From Delphinapterus leucas (taxonomy: Eukaryota; Chordata; Mammalia; Artiodactyla; Monodontidae): a DNA stretch of 64,000 nucleotides. Below, in pieces: positions 1-10,774 of the stretch (positions within the stretch are counted from its first letter, which is position 1; every line of letters starts with the position of its first letter). The notes beneath the pieces were generated by a model that was not told where the DNA came from, made no database searches, and saw nothing but the letters and a program-made list of their open reading frames with translations. The translations under genes were made by a program, and so were the position numbers. The stretch covers positions 16,882,197 to 16,946,196 of the forward strand of contig NW_022098044.1 of the NCBI RefSeq assembly GCF_002288925.2. The letters run 5' to 3'.

Positions 1-251
1 AACATATGAAAGCCAGATCTCATGACCCCCAGAGTCTGGCCCTTCTGGAATAAGCTTAATTAAAAAATCTATTTCTTTTCCAGTAGAATTAATATTAGAT
101 TGCATAATTTAAAATTTGCTCTATCAATTGTTTAGCATTTATTAAGAACAAGGAATACATACTTAATTCAAATATTTTTTATAAATAAATAATAGTATGT
201 TAAAAATTCTCATACCTCATGCATGAAGGTCTTGTTGATTTTGTTTTCCAA
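1..251. other. AT-rich sequence, nothing recognised
   Basis: No repeat family, open reading frame or splice-like signal was recognised here. It directly abuts a SINE insertion. Confidence 0.5.
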
Positions 252-266
252 CCCAAACTGGGTTTT

Positions 267-438
267 TTTAAAAATATATATTTATTTGGCTGCATTAGGT
301 CTTAGTTGTGGCTCGGGGGCTCTAGAGCGTGCAGACTTAGTTGCCTCAGGACATGTGGGATCTTAGTTCTCTGGGATCGAACCTGCGTCCCCTGCATTGG
401 AAGGTGGATTCTTAACCACTGGACAACCAGGGAAGTCC
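267..438 (-). mobile_element. tRNA-Glu-derived SINE (CHR type), minus strand
   Basis: The right end reads ...CCAGGGAAGTCCC, the complement of the SINE head GGGACTTCCCTGG. The left end is the A-rich tail seen as T/A sequence. A perfect 15-bp target-site duplication, CCCAAACTGGGTTTT, flanks it at 252-266 and 439-453. The body is a short, older variant without the GC-rich middle of the younger copies. Confidence 0.9.
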
Positions 439-453
439 CCCAAACTGGGTTTT

Positions 454-628
454 AAAGGTACTCCTGGGAGAGCACCAGGCATAGAATCTAGTCCATTAAT
501 TAGACAAATTCAGCCAAGGATTGGAGAAGGGAGACTCAAGGATCTACCCATTGTCTGCAGGTATTGTTTATGGGGTTCAGTTATTTTTTAACAAAAGAGG
601 TGTCTTGTATTTAAAAATAGATAGATCA
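454..628. other. Short unique stretch between two SINEs
   Basis: No recognised element. A 64-codon frame overlapping 397-591 starts inside the SINE and has no support as a gene. Confidence 0.5.
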
Positions 629-815
629 GGGCTTCCCTGGTGGCGCAGTGGTTGAGAGTCTGCCTGCCTATGCAGGGGACACGGGTTTGTGCCCCAGTCC
701 GGGAAGATCTCACATGCCGCGGAGCGGCTGGGCCCGTGAGCCATGGCCGCTGAGCCTGCGCGTCCGGAGCCTGTGCTCCACAACGGGAGAGGCCACAACA
801 GTGAGAGGCCCGCGT

Positions 816-847
<32 letters not shown>
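629..847 (+). mobile_element. CHR-2-like SINE, plus strand
   Basis: Starts GGGCTTCCCTGGTGGCGCAG, the tRNA-Glu-related head containing the polymerase III A/B box region. A GC-rich body follows (…CCATGGCCGCTGAGCCTGCG…), then an A tail of about 27. A short possible target duplication, GATCA, lies at 624-628 and 848-852. The long pure tail and low divergence suggest a young copy. Confidence 0.93.
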
Positions 848-1284
848 GATCATTTAGGGTAAGACTGGACTGAACAATAGGGTAATCAGGAGACCGAACA
901 ATAATATAAACTAAAGAATAAAGTTTATATTCTTTTTCTCTCACATAACAGTCCAGGGTAGGCCCTCCAGGCTGGTGATCCATGTGGTCATTCTGTGATT
1001 CAGGTTCTTTCCAAGTCATTGTTCCATTATCCCCCAGAGCCTTATTGTGATCTGCATAATTGAAGCCATAAATAAATGGTTTCTGCTTGCATCATCATTT
1101 CTCTTGATATTCCACTGGAGGAAGACATAGGTCCACTCCTAGCTGCAAGGGAGGCTGGGAAATTAATGTAGTTCAGCAGCCATTGTTTTGTTTCCATGGA
1201 ACAAGGGGGCTGGGCTTTGATTTTGGTGGACAACTAGCAGCTGGGTGTTTTGTGTCAATCTAGCACGTGGCATAGAGGAGGAAG
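848..1284. other. Unique sequence, nothing recognised
   Basis: No repeat or gene was recognised. Short frames on the minus strand here run into the neighbouring SINE and have no coding support. Confidence 0.45.
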
Positions 1285-1410
1285 CGCTAGCTCTGGACCC
1301 TGAAGATTTGGGTTTGAATCCTTGCTCTGCTGCTCTGAACTAGACAAGCTGCCTTACCTCTCTGAGCTTTGCTTGCTTCAACTGCTGTGCCCTTCTTAGA
1401 GGGCTATTGC
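1285..1410 (+). mobile_element. MIR SINE fragment
   Basis: The order of features follows the MIR consensus: TTTGAATCC...CTCTGC, then a 'tagacaagctgccttacctctctgagc' core. This is an old, 3'-incomplete copy. Confidence 0.7.
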
Positions 1411-1419
1411 TGCATGGCC

Positions 1420-1620
1420 TCCGTCAAGGTTGCAAGAAATGAAAACCAGCTTGAGTTAGCTTTGAGGAAAGGGAGATTTAGTTTAGGTCCAAGTCATCCC
1501 ACAGAACCTAAGGCAGGAAGTATAGATGAACCTTGGTAGGGAAGGACCAGAATTAGAGCTGGAGGCATTTGATGGGAATAGGAGGAAAGACGGGAAATCT
1601 TAGGAGTCATCCATCCATTA
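1420..1620 (+). repeat. Unclassified old interspersed repeat (possible)
   Basis: The stretch around 1425-1490 (TGCAAGAAATGAAAACCAGC…) resembles another window segment at 61297-61355 (GGCTGCAAGTAAAGAAAATT…). This suggests two diverged copies of one unnamed repeat. I cannot name the family. Confidence 0.3.
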
Positions 1621-1629
1621 GCAAGTACT

Positions 1630-2295
1630 GTTGGTTCTAACTCCAAAGTCAATCCTGACTGCACCTACTTCTTTCCCTCTCCACCTCCTATCCTAATCCA
1701 AGCCACTCCCAAGCCTTGGCTAGACCAGCGCAGCAGTCCCGGTGACTGGTCTCTCTGCCTCTATTGTTATGCTCTCAAATCTATTCTTTCGCACAGCAGC
1801 CAGAGAGAAATTTAGTAACATTAATGAGATTGTCTCCTGTTTCAGATCTGCAATGTCTTCCCACAGCACATAGAATAAAATCCCAGCTCCTTACCCTGGT
1901 TTGCCAAACCCACATGACCCAACTCCTGCCCAGCCTCTGACCTCATCTACCACTCTGCCCCTCTTACACTTTGCTTTAGCTGCATGACCCAGCTGTATCT
2001 AATCATGTCATCTAAAGCTCGCTCCTGCCTCAGGGCCTTTGCACTAGCTGTTTTCTATGCCTGGGATGCTCTCATTACTTTCTCTTCTTTGTTATTCAGA
2101 TCTCAGTATAAAATGTCAGAAAGATCTATTAATTAAGTCACTAACTTTATAGTTTTCTCACTAATTTATTCATCGTTATCCAATCCCCAGACTCCATCAC
2201 TCCAGTAAATGCAATTTTTATAAGAGCAAGGAACTACCTTGATCTTTCATGTATTCCTCTTTCTTAGTAGTATTTGTTGAATGAAACAATGAGTA
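1630..2295 (+). mobile_element. L2 LINE 3' end
   Basis: Recognised by the ordered L2 3' landmarks: CACAGCAGCCAGAGAGA, then AGAATAAAATCCCAGCTCCTTA, then TCAGGGCCTTTGCACTAGCTG, and a terminal TTTGTTGAATGAAAC near 2275-2290. Heavily mutated, with no usable frame. L2 was active before the placental radiation. Confidence 0.8.
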
Positions 2296-2454
2296 AACAA
2301 TAAAAAGTGTGCTTACTGTCTGTAGCCCTTTCAGAACAACAGTAAATTTTGAATCCCTGTCTATTTCAACACAACTACCATATCATTTAAGCTGCTCACT
2401 CTTCCACTACTTAGAGAGACCATAACTGACTTAAACAACTTCCTACTGTTAGAT

Positions 2455-2830
2455 ATTTAGTGAACATTCTCATAGAGGGACATCTTTGCGCATTCTCCAT
2501 TATTTCCTGGAACACATTTGTGAAATCATGGAGTCAAAGGATACACATGTTTTTGACATTTGATATGTAAAGCAAAACTGACTTCTGGAAAAAATTGCAA
2601 TTTTTTTCTACTCTCTCCTATGGGGTGTCAGTTTCCCTGGAGCCTGGGAAACAAGACTATCAAAACTTGATCTTGCCAATCAGATGCCCTAAAAATGGTA
2701 TCTCATTGTATGGATTCACAAGTTACCAGAGGCACTGAACATTTAAATTCTATTTGTTGGCCATTTGTATTTACATTTTTGACCCTTTTCTAATGGCCTG
2801 TTCATGTCTTTGGCCCCTTTTCAAAATGAG
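2455..2830 (-). mobile_element. Old L1-superfamily fragment (L1M/HAL1-like)
   Basis: The plus strand reads as the antisense of an old L1-type region: '…catctttgcgcattctcc…', '…ggagtcaaaggatac…', 'tatctcattgt…', 'ttggccatttgtat', 'cctgttcatgtc'. This order is typical of antisense LINE fragments. The exact subfamily cannot be called by eye. Confidence 0.5.
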
Positions 2831-3895
2831 CGCCTCATCTCCTGGTGTTATTTCTTGGTTGTCAGCTTCCACTTTCATCCACATTCAGGTGGGAGAACAT
2901 TTGCAAGGATGAATGAAATTGACTCTTGCTGTGCACTCCAAGCTCCCAAGAGGCCCACCCCTTCCTCGCCGTTAGAATACAGATTGGACAGTGTGATGCT
3001 TGGGAATGTGCATTGGTGAAGGCCAGTCAACTGTGACTAAGAGTCCAGAATTATACAACCTTGGTCACGGGTGCATCCCCCCTTCAAATAATTCTAATCC
3101 CTTACAAATTGCTTTGGAATGACAATGCTGATCTCTCGCCTGGCACAAAGCTGGGGCATCAGTATCTTTATCAGAACGAAGGAGTCCATTTCTCCATTCT
3201 GCAGTCCTGCTCAGAGCCAATCAAACTGCAATTAGATAGGTGTCCATCAAGCACCAAAGCATCCCAGTCTAATTTGTGTCTAGAGATGGCTTCCTGGGTC
3301 TTTGTGAGTTATTTGGAGTGATTTAGGTCTAATAGTGGAATATTAGCAGATAGCACTTCCTTCTGCGGCTGACTTGGGAGCAGGCCACACCACAGCTCCA
3401 GCCAAGCTTTGGGCCAGGCCTCTGTCACCACTGAGATGGAATCAGAAGTTTCAGACTTAAATTGACTTTGGAAACGCACATTGGAGTGGTGATGAACAAT
3501 GGATGAATAATGGGCACAAGATTTTTGTCGTTAGTCTTTTATCTTTCTGCTCCTTATCCAGGGAGGGGATGGCTTTCAGAGAAGTTGATTTATTCTCATG
3601 TACTGGAGAAGTTCACCGCAGAAAATTGGGGCTCTCAAATTCACTAATCTTTGCTGAGAGGTGATGTAGATGAAGCCAGGTCCCCATGCACAGCCAAAGG
3701 ATGAGACAGATACCCCACACCAGGCTTTCTCAGTGGTTGGCTTTCCAGAAATCTCAACATTATCAACTGAAGGGCAGTTCTTTACTCTGAGGGTTTATCT
3801 TTCCAAGTGTGTGTGCATGCATTTATGTGCATGAGTTAAAGCACTCTTTCTTAAAAGAAATAATGGTGATAATAGGAAGTAATGTTTTAACAACA
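2831..3895. other. Unique sequence, possibly conserved non-coding in part
   Basis: No repeat was recognised. Frames of 71 and 86 codons at 2804-3019 and 3061-3321 lack family resemblance and splice context. The stretch around 3080-3350 has the mixed, non-repetitive composition often seen in conserved non-coding DNA, but this is only an impression. Confidence 0.35.
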
Positions 3896-3940
3896 TTGTT
3901 TCTTAAGGGAACCCTCCTACACTGTGGATGAGAATGTAAA

Positions 3941-4180
3941 TTGGTGCAACCACTATGGAAAACAGTATGGAGTTCCCTTAAAAAACTAAAAATGAAGCTA
4001 CTGTATGATCCAGCAATCCCACTCCTGGGCATGCATTTGGAAAAGATGAAAACTCTAATTAGAAAAGATAGATGCACCCCAATGTTCACAGCAGCACTAT
4101 TTACAATAGCCAAGACATGGAAGCAACCTAAGTGTCCATCATCAGATGAATGGATAAAGAAGTTGTGGTATTATTATAGT
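3941..4180 (+). pseudogene. L1 ORF2 C-terminal remnant
   Basis: A continuous frame matches the ORF2p C-terminal region, including [21 protein letters not shown] and [21 protein letters not shown]. The family product is the L1 endonuclease/reverse transcriptase, but this piece lies downstream of both catalytic domains. The expected 'WHIYTMEYY' stretch is replaced by sequence of the inverted repeat. Confidence 0.85.
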
Positions 4181-4227
4181 AATATTCCATCACATATATA
4201 CATGTATATATATGATGGAATATTACT
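4178..4227. repeat. 50-bp near-perfect inverted repeat inside an L1
   Basis: The arms pair 24 of 25 positions around the centre ACATGT (4200-4205). The single mismatch is 4193/4212. The right half is normal L1 sequence (…GATGGAATATTACT). The left half is its reverse complement and replaces the usual L1 text, so one arm was probably copied from the other. Confidence 0.95.
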
Positions 4228-5809
4228 CAGCCATAAAAAAGAATGAAATCATGCCATATGCATCAACATTGATGGACCTAGTGATTACCATACAGAATGA
4301 AGTAAGAGAGAGAAAGACAAATATTATATGATATCACTTATATATGGAACCTAAAAAATAATACACATGAATCTATTTACAAAACAGAAACAGACTCACA
4401 GACCCAGAAAACAAATTTACGGTTATCAAAGGGGAAAGAGAGGCAGGGGAGGAATAAATTAGGAAGAGGGGATTAACAGATACACACACTATTATATATA
4501 GAATAGATAACAAGGGTTTACTATATAGCACAGGGAACAAAATTGAATATCTTGTAATAACCTGTAATGGTAAATAATCTGAAAAAATATATAACTGAAT
4601 CACTTTGCTGTATACCTGAAACTAACACAATATTGTAAATCAACTGTACTTCAATTTAAAAAATCCTTTCTTGGTAAAATAAAAAGTTAGCAAATGCATA
4701 TTTGTTTCCCCATGTTTTTTCATTATCTGTGAACTCCCCAAATCATTGGATCCACTGTTTTTGGTGACAGGCTCTCCATGTACCTGTGGCTGTGTATTCT
4801 GTCTTAAGGGGAAGCTTGCTGCACTTTCTACAGTGAGCCCCAAAAGAATGACACCAACTTACTTCAAATGCTGGGAAGGCCTTTTCTTTACTAACAGTGG
4901 GAACTGGGGCTCCTCTGGCATCACCCTAAGGAGGCGGCAGTGCTGCCAAGTTCAGGTGGGGTTCACCTAGGCCACAGGGCTGGTGCAGCTGTGGTGGGGT
5001 GGGTACGGCTCAGCCCATGGGAGAAGCTGCCTTGGCACAGAGGAGGGTCCTCTGATCACAGGCCTGAGAAGATTCTGGAAGGAAAACTGAGGCAAAGTGA
5101 GAGCAACATCTCCTCAATTACTAGTTCTCTCCTCTTCCTCCCTACCTTGTGGCTTCCTCAGATGGATTCATTTTAGGAATCTCGGGGCCTCCAGAGAAAT
5201 TATTTAGGAGGCCAGTTTATGCAGCGGAAGTTAACTATTGTAGCTTGTTTTTAAATAACCAGGGTCTGGACATTGAATTTTTAATTTTAGAAAACTCCAA
5301 AAATAAATCAAAAAGATAAATATAAGTAAAAAGAAAGCTTCACTATTTTCCCTATTGTTAGGGAAAAGAAATGCGTGGTGGAGCTTTTGGAGTCCAGAGC
5401 TGCATAATCAATTAAATGGATGCAGAGCAATGGCAGGAGGCCGAATCCCCTTATCGCTTTCTGTGTCATCATCCTTGCTAATTCTCAGGGCAGGAGACTT
5501 TGGAGGTGTTATTAGGAATAAGAGGATATTTCCTCTCATATTCCTGGGAGAACAATCCCCCTCTTCCCTGCTCCCCCGTCCCCCAACCCCGCCGCGTGAT
5601 TTGCAGTAAGATCTTGAATTTGACCTATGACTTCTGTGTCACAAAGGATCAGTGATTGCAGTTCGCTAATAGGACAGGACAAGTTCGCCGTTCTCCCCTT
5701 CCACCCTTCCCTCCCTCCCAAGGATAACCTCAATTTCTTTGGAATTATGTTTAAACAGCAGCCTTATGAAATACCAGAAGCAAGCTGGAATCTACAGTCA
5801 GTGTGTTTT

Positions 5810-6450
5810 GGGGCCCTGACTGCCCCCGCTCCCCGCCCCCCAGAGCTGTCTTACAGATGAATAGGCGAAGTTTCTAGAGCTGAGTCCCCACCTAGACCCC
5901 TTGGTTTGCATATCCATCCCGGGGAGGGGGGGCGGTGCTTAGCTTTCGATCATACTGAGTACCTGGGGGTAGGGCTGGGGTGTGTGTGGGTGTTGTACAC
6001 TTGGAGATCAGAAGGGCTTGGGAAATGTAATTTAAAAATCTTCTCAAAGGTTGCAAAGGAGAGCCCGCAGCTGGGCTGGAAGCGCGGGGGACGAGAGGCG
6101 CCTGGCAGCTCTAGGGCTGCTGGTGTGGTCTCCCCGGAGGGCCAGGGCCCAGCCCTGAACTCCCCAGAGGTGGTCCAGGCACAACTCACCTTCTGATCGG
6201 CCCTAGGGCCTGTGGGTTTCCGCGAGGGGGTGGGCTAGGGAGAGGGATTCTCCAGTTCAAAGAGAAGGCTTGCAGTCACCTGTTACCCGCAGAGGAGGCC
6301 TGGGGGCGGGAGGCCTGGGGGCGGGCAGGAAGGCCAAGGAATCCCCCGGAAAGAGAGCAGGTGGGAGATCGCCTTCAGCAAAAGAATACCTAAGGGACAC
6401 GAAAGCCGGCAGTTCAGAGCCCAGAACCCTTGTCCCTGGGAAGACCAACT
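5810..6450. promoter_or_regulatory. GC-rich patch, weak CpG content
   Basis: GC is clearly higher than in the flanks, with G-runs such as GGGGAGGGGGGGCGG near 5920. By eye, CpG is well below the expected number (roughly 16 in 390 bp at 6060-6450), so it does not meet the usual CpG-island test. It may be an eroded regulatory element or only a compositional patch. Confidence 0.25.
6296..6325. repeat. Tandem duplication, 15 bp x 2
   Basis: AGGCCTGGGGGCGGG occurs twice without a gap (6296-6310 and 6311-6325). It carries two GGGCGGG (Sp1-like) motifs. Confidence 0.97.
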
Positions 6451-7189
6451 GGTCAGAAGTCACAGCTACTTCTCAATGATTAAACATTTTGCACGCTTTC
6501 ACACCGTTTAACACTTTTATTATCTGGTTGAAAAATACACATAATGGAAAAAATCTATAATTAAAAATTCCTTAATGAATTTGTGAAATCAAAACCGAAC
6601 CTATATACAAGTAAAAAATAGCACTTAGGTGTGTTAGGCGTGTCCTGTGCTACGGAAAATGCTAGTCTGCAGGGGATTGGTGGGCCCCTGCAGCAGTGCC
6701 CAGACACTGGGGGGCGTGGCCTACAAGGGAACCAATAGACGAGCCTAAAAAATCAGGCCCCCTCCCCTCACTAATTTTAGTGATGGGAATTGCCGAGTTT
6801 CCAATTCCATATCTTCAGCCCAGATTTGACCCTGATTTTGAATGCTCGTATCCAAATGCTTTGGGCTATATGGATGTCTTGCAGCCCAAACTCAACATTT
6901 CCAGACCATTTTTTTTCTCTGTCTGAGTTAGAAACCTGAAAGTTATACCGGATTCCTCCCTCTCTTTCAATGGTGCCTCTCCCTGTCTCACTGGTCGCCA
7001 TATCTGGCCAACTTTACTTCCTAAAGCGTTGCTGGAATCCCCCAGTCCACCCCTCTCTATCCCTTCACTCTTATGTCCTGGTTCAGGCCCCCACTGGTTC
7101 TTATCAGGTTTCAATAGAAACTACTTCCACATAGTGACCTTTCAGAAGTGCCCATTTGCCACACCACTCTGGGGCTTAACACTCCACCG

Positions 7190-8168
7190 CATGAAAAGAT
7201 GCTCAACATCAGTAGTCATCAGGGAAATAAAATCACCACGAGATACCACTACACAGCAATTAAAATGGCTAAAATAAAAAATAGTGACAACAAACGCTGG
7301 CGAGGATGTGGGCAAGCTGAATCATTCATCAGTTGCTGGTGGGAATGTAAAATGGTCCAACTCTGGAAAAAAGTTTGACAGTTTCTTAAAAAAACCTAAC
7401 ATGCAACTACCATGGAACCAGCAAGCGCGCTCCTGAGCACTTATCCTGGAGGAATAAAAACTTATGTTCACACCAAAACCTATACACAAATGTTCATAGC
7501 AGCTTTATCATAATCCCCCAAAACTGTCCTTTGATACTCCAGACGTCCTTCAATAGGTAAATGGTTAAGCGAACTGTGATACATTTATACCATGAAATAC
7601 TATCCAGCAACAACGAGGGGCAAACTACTGATAAATGTAACAAATTAGATGAATCTCCAAGAAATGATGCTGAGGGTAAAAAGGCAAACCAAGAAGGTAT
7701 ATTTGAGTGATGTGAACGTACAATTCCATTTATATAACGTTCTTCAAGTGATAACATTTTGTTTCATTTTGTGTCATTGTCCATGGAGGACAGGGGTTTG
7801 GGATGGGGGAGGAGGGTAGGAGGGAGGTGGGTGTGATTATAAAAAGGGCAGCATGAGGGATCCTTTTGGTGTTGAAACTGTTGAGTAGTTTGACTGCGGT
7901 GGTGGATACTGAAAACTACAGAGGGGACAAAATTGTTTATACTTAATACACGCACACACACACACACAAACACGAGTACAAGTAAAACTGAGAAATCTGA
8001 ATAAGATGGGGGTAGATTGTATTAGTGCTAGCATCCTGGTTGTACTAGAGTTTTGCAAAATATTACCATGGGAGAAATTAGATAAAGTGTACGCGATTTT
8101 TCTGTATTTTTTCTTACAACTGCCTGTGAATCTGCAATTATCTCAATTAAAATTTTTTGTTAAAATTT
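7190..8168 (+). mobile_element. Old L1 (L1M type) ORF2 end and 3' UTR
   Basis: Begins in the ORF2 C-terminal text (ATGAAAAGATGCTCAACATC, then '…gataccactacac…', 'tggtgggaatgtaaaatgg'). It continues into an L1M-type 3' UTR that ends '…tgaatctgcaattatctcaattaaaatttt'. The frames are broken. An internal AC run lies at 7951-7968. Confidence 0.85.
7951..7968. repeat. AC dinucleotide run
   Basis: A short (AC)n tract within the L1M 3' UTR, as is common in these elements. Confidence 0.9.
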
Positions 8169-8184
8169 TAAATTTATTTCTATT

Positions 8185-8385
8185 AAACTTTTTGGTGGTA
8201 AAATATACATAACATGAAATTTACCATCTTACCATTTATAAGTGTACAGTTCTGTGACATTACATTTACATGGTTGTGCAACCGTCACCACTGTCCATCT
8301 CCAGAACGTTTTCATCTTCATCAACTCAAACTCTGTACCCATTACACAGTAACTTCCCATTCTTCCTTCCTCCCACATTTTTTTT
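8185..8385 (-). mobile_element. Old L1M 3' UTR fragment, antisense
   Basis: The plus strand shows the familiar antisense L1M text: 'aaatatacataacatgaaatttaccatcttaccatttataagtgtacagttc', then 'gttgtgcaaccgtcaccactgtccatctccagaac'. The same family appears at 28990-29570 and 63305-63430. Confidence 0.75.
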
Positions 8386-8653
8386 TAAATCTGGAAATAA
8401 AGAACCCCAAACAACCTTCCCGAGCATCTCATCAACCACAGAGCAAGCTCTCTCACTGTCCTTGAACTACTTTTGCTCTGCTGTTGCCCGTGTACTGGCA
8501 CTCCTGTGACCCCTGTCTTGCCTTATCAAGCCCCCCGGGGATTTTGTTGATGTTATCTCCTTGTTGGGACACTCAACTTCTCTCTGCCTTGTAGATTCAG
8601 TTTCAGGGTCCTTCCGAAGTCCTGGGAGGGGTACTAGCAATATGTTTACATGG
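8386..8653. other. Unassigned sequence between L1 pieces
   Basis: No recognised family. It precedes a short L1 insertion. Confidence 0.4.
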
Positions 8654-8665
8654 CCATAAGTTTTT

Positions 8666-8893
8666 TTTTTTAATTGAAGTATAGTTGATTTACAATGTTT
8701 CAGGTGTGTATACACATATATGTATATTTATATGTATTCTTTTTCAGATTCTTTTCCATTACAGGTTATTACAAGATATTGGATATAGTTCCCTGTGCTA
8801 TGCAGTAGGTCCTTGTTGTTTATCTATTTTATACCCAGTAGTGTGTATCTGTTAATCCCCAACTCCTAATTTATCCCTCCCCCTCCCCCTCCC
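8666..8893 (-). mobile_element. 5'-truncated L1 3' end, minus strand
   Basis: Antisense L1 3' UTR: poly-T, then '…ttgaagtatagttgatttacaatg…', '…ttccctgtgctatgcagtaggtcc…', ending in CCCTCCCCCTCCCCC. It is flanked by a perfect 12-bp duplication, CCATAAGTTTTT, at 8654-8665 and 8894-8905. Only about 230 bp of the element was copied. Confidence 0.93.
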
Positions 8894-9039
8894 CCATAAG
8901 TTTTTGTAAATTTGCAAAAATAAGATATTTTATCTGCAATCAGGTGTGACCTTGGGCATTTCTTTCCTGGTCCTCCTGCTGCCTCTACTATGCTTAAAGT
9001 TGTTGACTATTTCGATACATTGCACCTGTTCCATGTTTT

Positions 9040-10060
9040 CTTTCCAGGTTGGCCAAGCTTGGATTTTTCTTTCAAGAGTTTAAGTGTCATGAGAAGATCT
9101 GCCCATTATGAAGCAATGCGAGATGTGTCTTGCAATGTGGGATGCGTCTAGGACTCTAAAATATATTTCTGAAGACTTGGGAGAGGGGCCTACACATAAA
9201 CGAGAGGAAAAAGCTTATTCAAAAAGTCGATAAACCTTGAATATGCATTTTTCTTGGAATTTGGAAAGATGTTTTGGAACATTTCAATAGCAGAAGTGAG
9301 AAATTACAGACTCCTAATTTGGATGTAGATGAAAATGAATCTATTTTGTCATCTTTAAATTAGTTTAATTGTTTATTTGAGAGCCAACAGATAAACTTAA
9401 TGGACTATGAAAAAACATAATCAAAATAATGAAATCAATAGAAATCATTCAGACATTAAAAAGTTGTAAGAAAAATTTTTTAGATATTTCAAGGGCAGAA
9501 GTTCATCAAGAGAAAGATATTCTATTTCTAATAGAAGGGATGGCTAACTCCTTGGATTTTTTGATAATCCAGTTAATTAAGAGGAGTGACTCATATGAAC
9601 ACATTGGGAAAAGGTTTGTTTCTTGCTGATTTGCTCCAGAATACTGACGTCGATAACATAGTTTAAACTTATAATACCCACTATAATAAGGAAATCAACA
9701 CCAAACTGGTTAATGACTTTCATCAATTCAAAGAATTTGAAGACTACGAGAGTAGTCACTACCTTAGAAAACTTGAAATACCCTGACATTTCACAGCTCA
9801 TATATAAACTGAGAGGTTTTCTCAGTTTTGACAACAATCCTACAATTTACATGACCAAACCAGAAATTAGTTGGGAACTGGAAAGAATTCTTTCTAAACT
9901 GTTGAGAATAAAAATAAAATTTCTATCAACCATGTCAGAAGGAGAACTGAAGGATCTATTTTCTCTGTAGAAAATATTTCATTGTCAGAGGAAGAGGCAA
10001 TCAAAGAACATGCAGGACAAATGCGTAGGGAGAAAAGTATTGCTGAGGTGGATTAGGCGG
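9040..10060 (+). pseudogene. Unidentified AT-rich block with protein-like, frame-broken text
   Basis: Several frames on the plus strand read like protein but are interrupted. A 66-codon frame lies at 9429-9629 (EVHQEKDILFLIEGMANSLD) and an 85-codon frame at 9713-9970 ending SEGELKDLFSL. Just after its stop, a shifted frame near 9970-10055 reads ISLSEEEAIKEHAGQMRREK. This looks like one decayed coding sequence with frameshifts, either a processed pseudogene or an old DNA-transposon gene. I do not recognise the family and see no tail or target duplication. Confidence 0.35.
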
Positions 10061-10400
10061 TTAATAAAAATACTGGGTTTTTGGATAGTGTAATGTTTGT
10101 GATAGTTGATCAATTTTACAAATTTGCAGTTTGTAGAGTTTCTTTTTATTCTAGGTAAGTATTCATTTTGCACGTAATATTGTATTTATAACTTTATAGT
10201 TAAAGGAGAGCCCCCAAATTACATTAGCCCCACAAAATCCGGATCTATCCCTACCCCACTTCTCCCCTCACCTCTTAGTTGCATGATTCCCAGGCTCGTT
10301 CTGAGACCCCTGTCTAATATCACCCCTCCCAACACATTAAAAAAACAAAAACAAAAAACGTTTGTTTATTCTTTTCATCTTCCTGACCATAAACAGTACC
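10061..10400. other. Unique AT-rich stretch
   Basis: No element or gene recognised. It includes a short A-rich tract near 10338-10358. Confidence 0.45.
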
Positions 10401-10404
10401 ATGT

Positions 10405-10685
10405 AATGGACACGAACACATACTTGGGAGCAAGGCTGCCTGGGTTTGAATTCCATCAATCTGGCCTGGTAGCCTTGTGGCCTCAGGCAAATTTCTTATG
10501 CTCTCTCTGCCTCTATGTTTTCTTCTATAAACCAGGGATGATAATAGTATACACCTTAAATTATCATTGTGAGGATTAAATGACTTTATACATATGAAGT
10601 GCTTTAAAAAATCCTGGCATGTGTTCTCGGCACCTAGCAAGGTGTCTGGCAGAAATCCTGGCATGTGGTAGGTACTCAGAGGTGT
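10405..10685 (+). mobile_element. MIR SINE, near full length
   Basis: MIR order is visible: '…caaggctgcctgggtttgaattcc…', 'ctcaggcaaatttcttatgctctctctgcctc', 'aaaccagggatgataatag', 'gtgaggattaaatga'. The end has two copies of the terminal motif (10612-10680, 'aatcctggcatgtg…' repeated), so the 3' end is partly duplicated. Confidence 0.8.
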
Positions 10686-10724
10686 GGCCTGGTTGCAGAG
10701 AGGGGCTGGGACACGTGGCTCAAC

Positions 10725-10766
10725 AGGGTACAACCTTCATTGATCAGGGTACAACCTTCATTGATC
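10725..10766. repeat. Tandem duplication, 21 bp x 2
   Basis: Two perfect 21-bp units (10725-10745 and 10746-10766) begin AGGGTACAACC and end TTGATC. A partial third unit (AGGGTACC) follows at 10767. Confidence 0.97.
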
Positions 10767-10774
10767 AGGGTACC

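Larger units (their letters stand above)
3896..4664 (+). mobile_element. 5'-truncated L1, 3' end
   Basis: Holds the last part of ORF2 (degenerate, about 3941-4250, with PLWKTVW and [14 protein letters not shown]) and then the cetartiodactyl-type L1 3' UTR. The UTR includes '…tatagcacaggg…' and '…ctgaatcactttgctgtatacctgaaactaacac…', and ends in TTCAATTTAAAAAA. Stop codons and a local rearrangement at 4178-4227 break the ORF2 remnant. No target duplication was identified. Confidence 0.92.
4665..7189. other. Largely unique 2.5-kb stretch with a GC-rich patch
   Basis: No transposon was recognised. The block 5340-5800 is AT/GC mixed, contains homeodomain-like TAAT motifs (…ATAATCAATTAAATGG… near 5405-5420), and could be conserved. 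5810-6450 is GC-rich with scattered CpG. Frames of up to 96 codons occur on both strands here, which is expected in GC-rich DNA and not evidence of a gene. Confidence 0.4.

Noticed and set aside
629..700. tRNA-Glu gene in the SINE head
   Set aside because: The tRNA-like head is part of a SINE (body and A tail follow) and does not keep a full tRNA fold.
588..1019. 143-codon minus-strand frame and related frames
   Set aside because: It is antisense translation of a CHR SINE (the recurring RCAGLSLLWPLPLRSTGSG-type peptide) plus flank. The same peptide recurs at every SINE.
5810..6450. CpG island / promoter
   Set aside because: GC-rich, but the CpG count is well below expectation by eye, with no initiator or exon nearby. 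Kept only as a weak regulatory patch.
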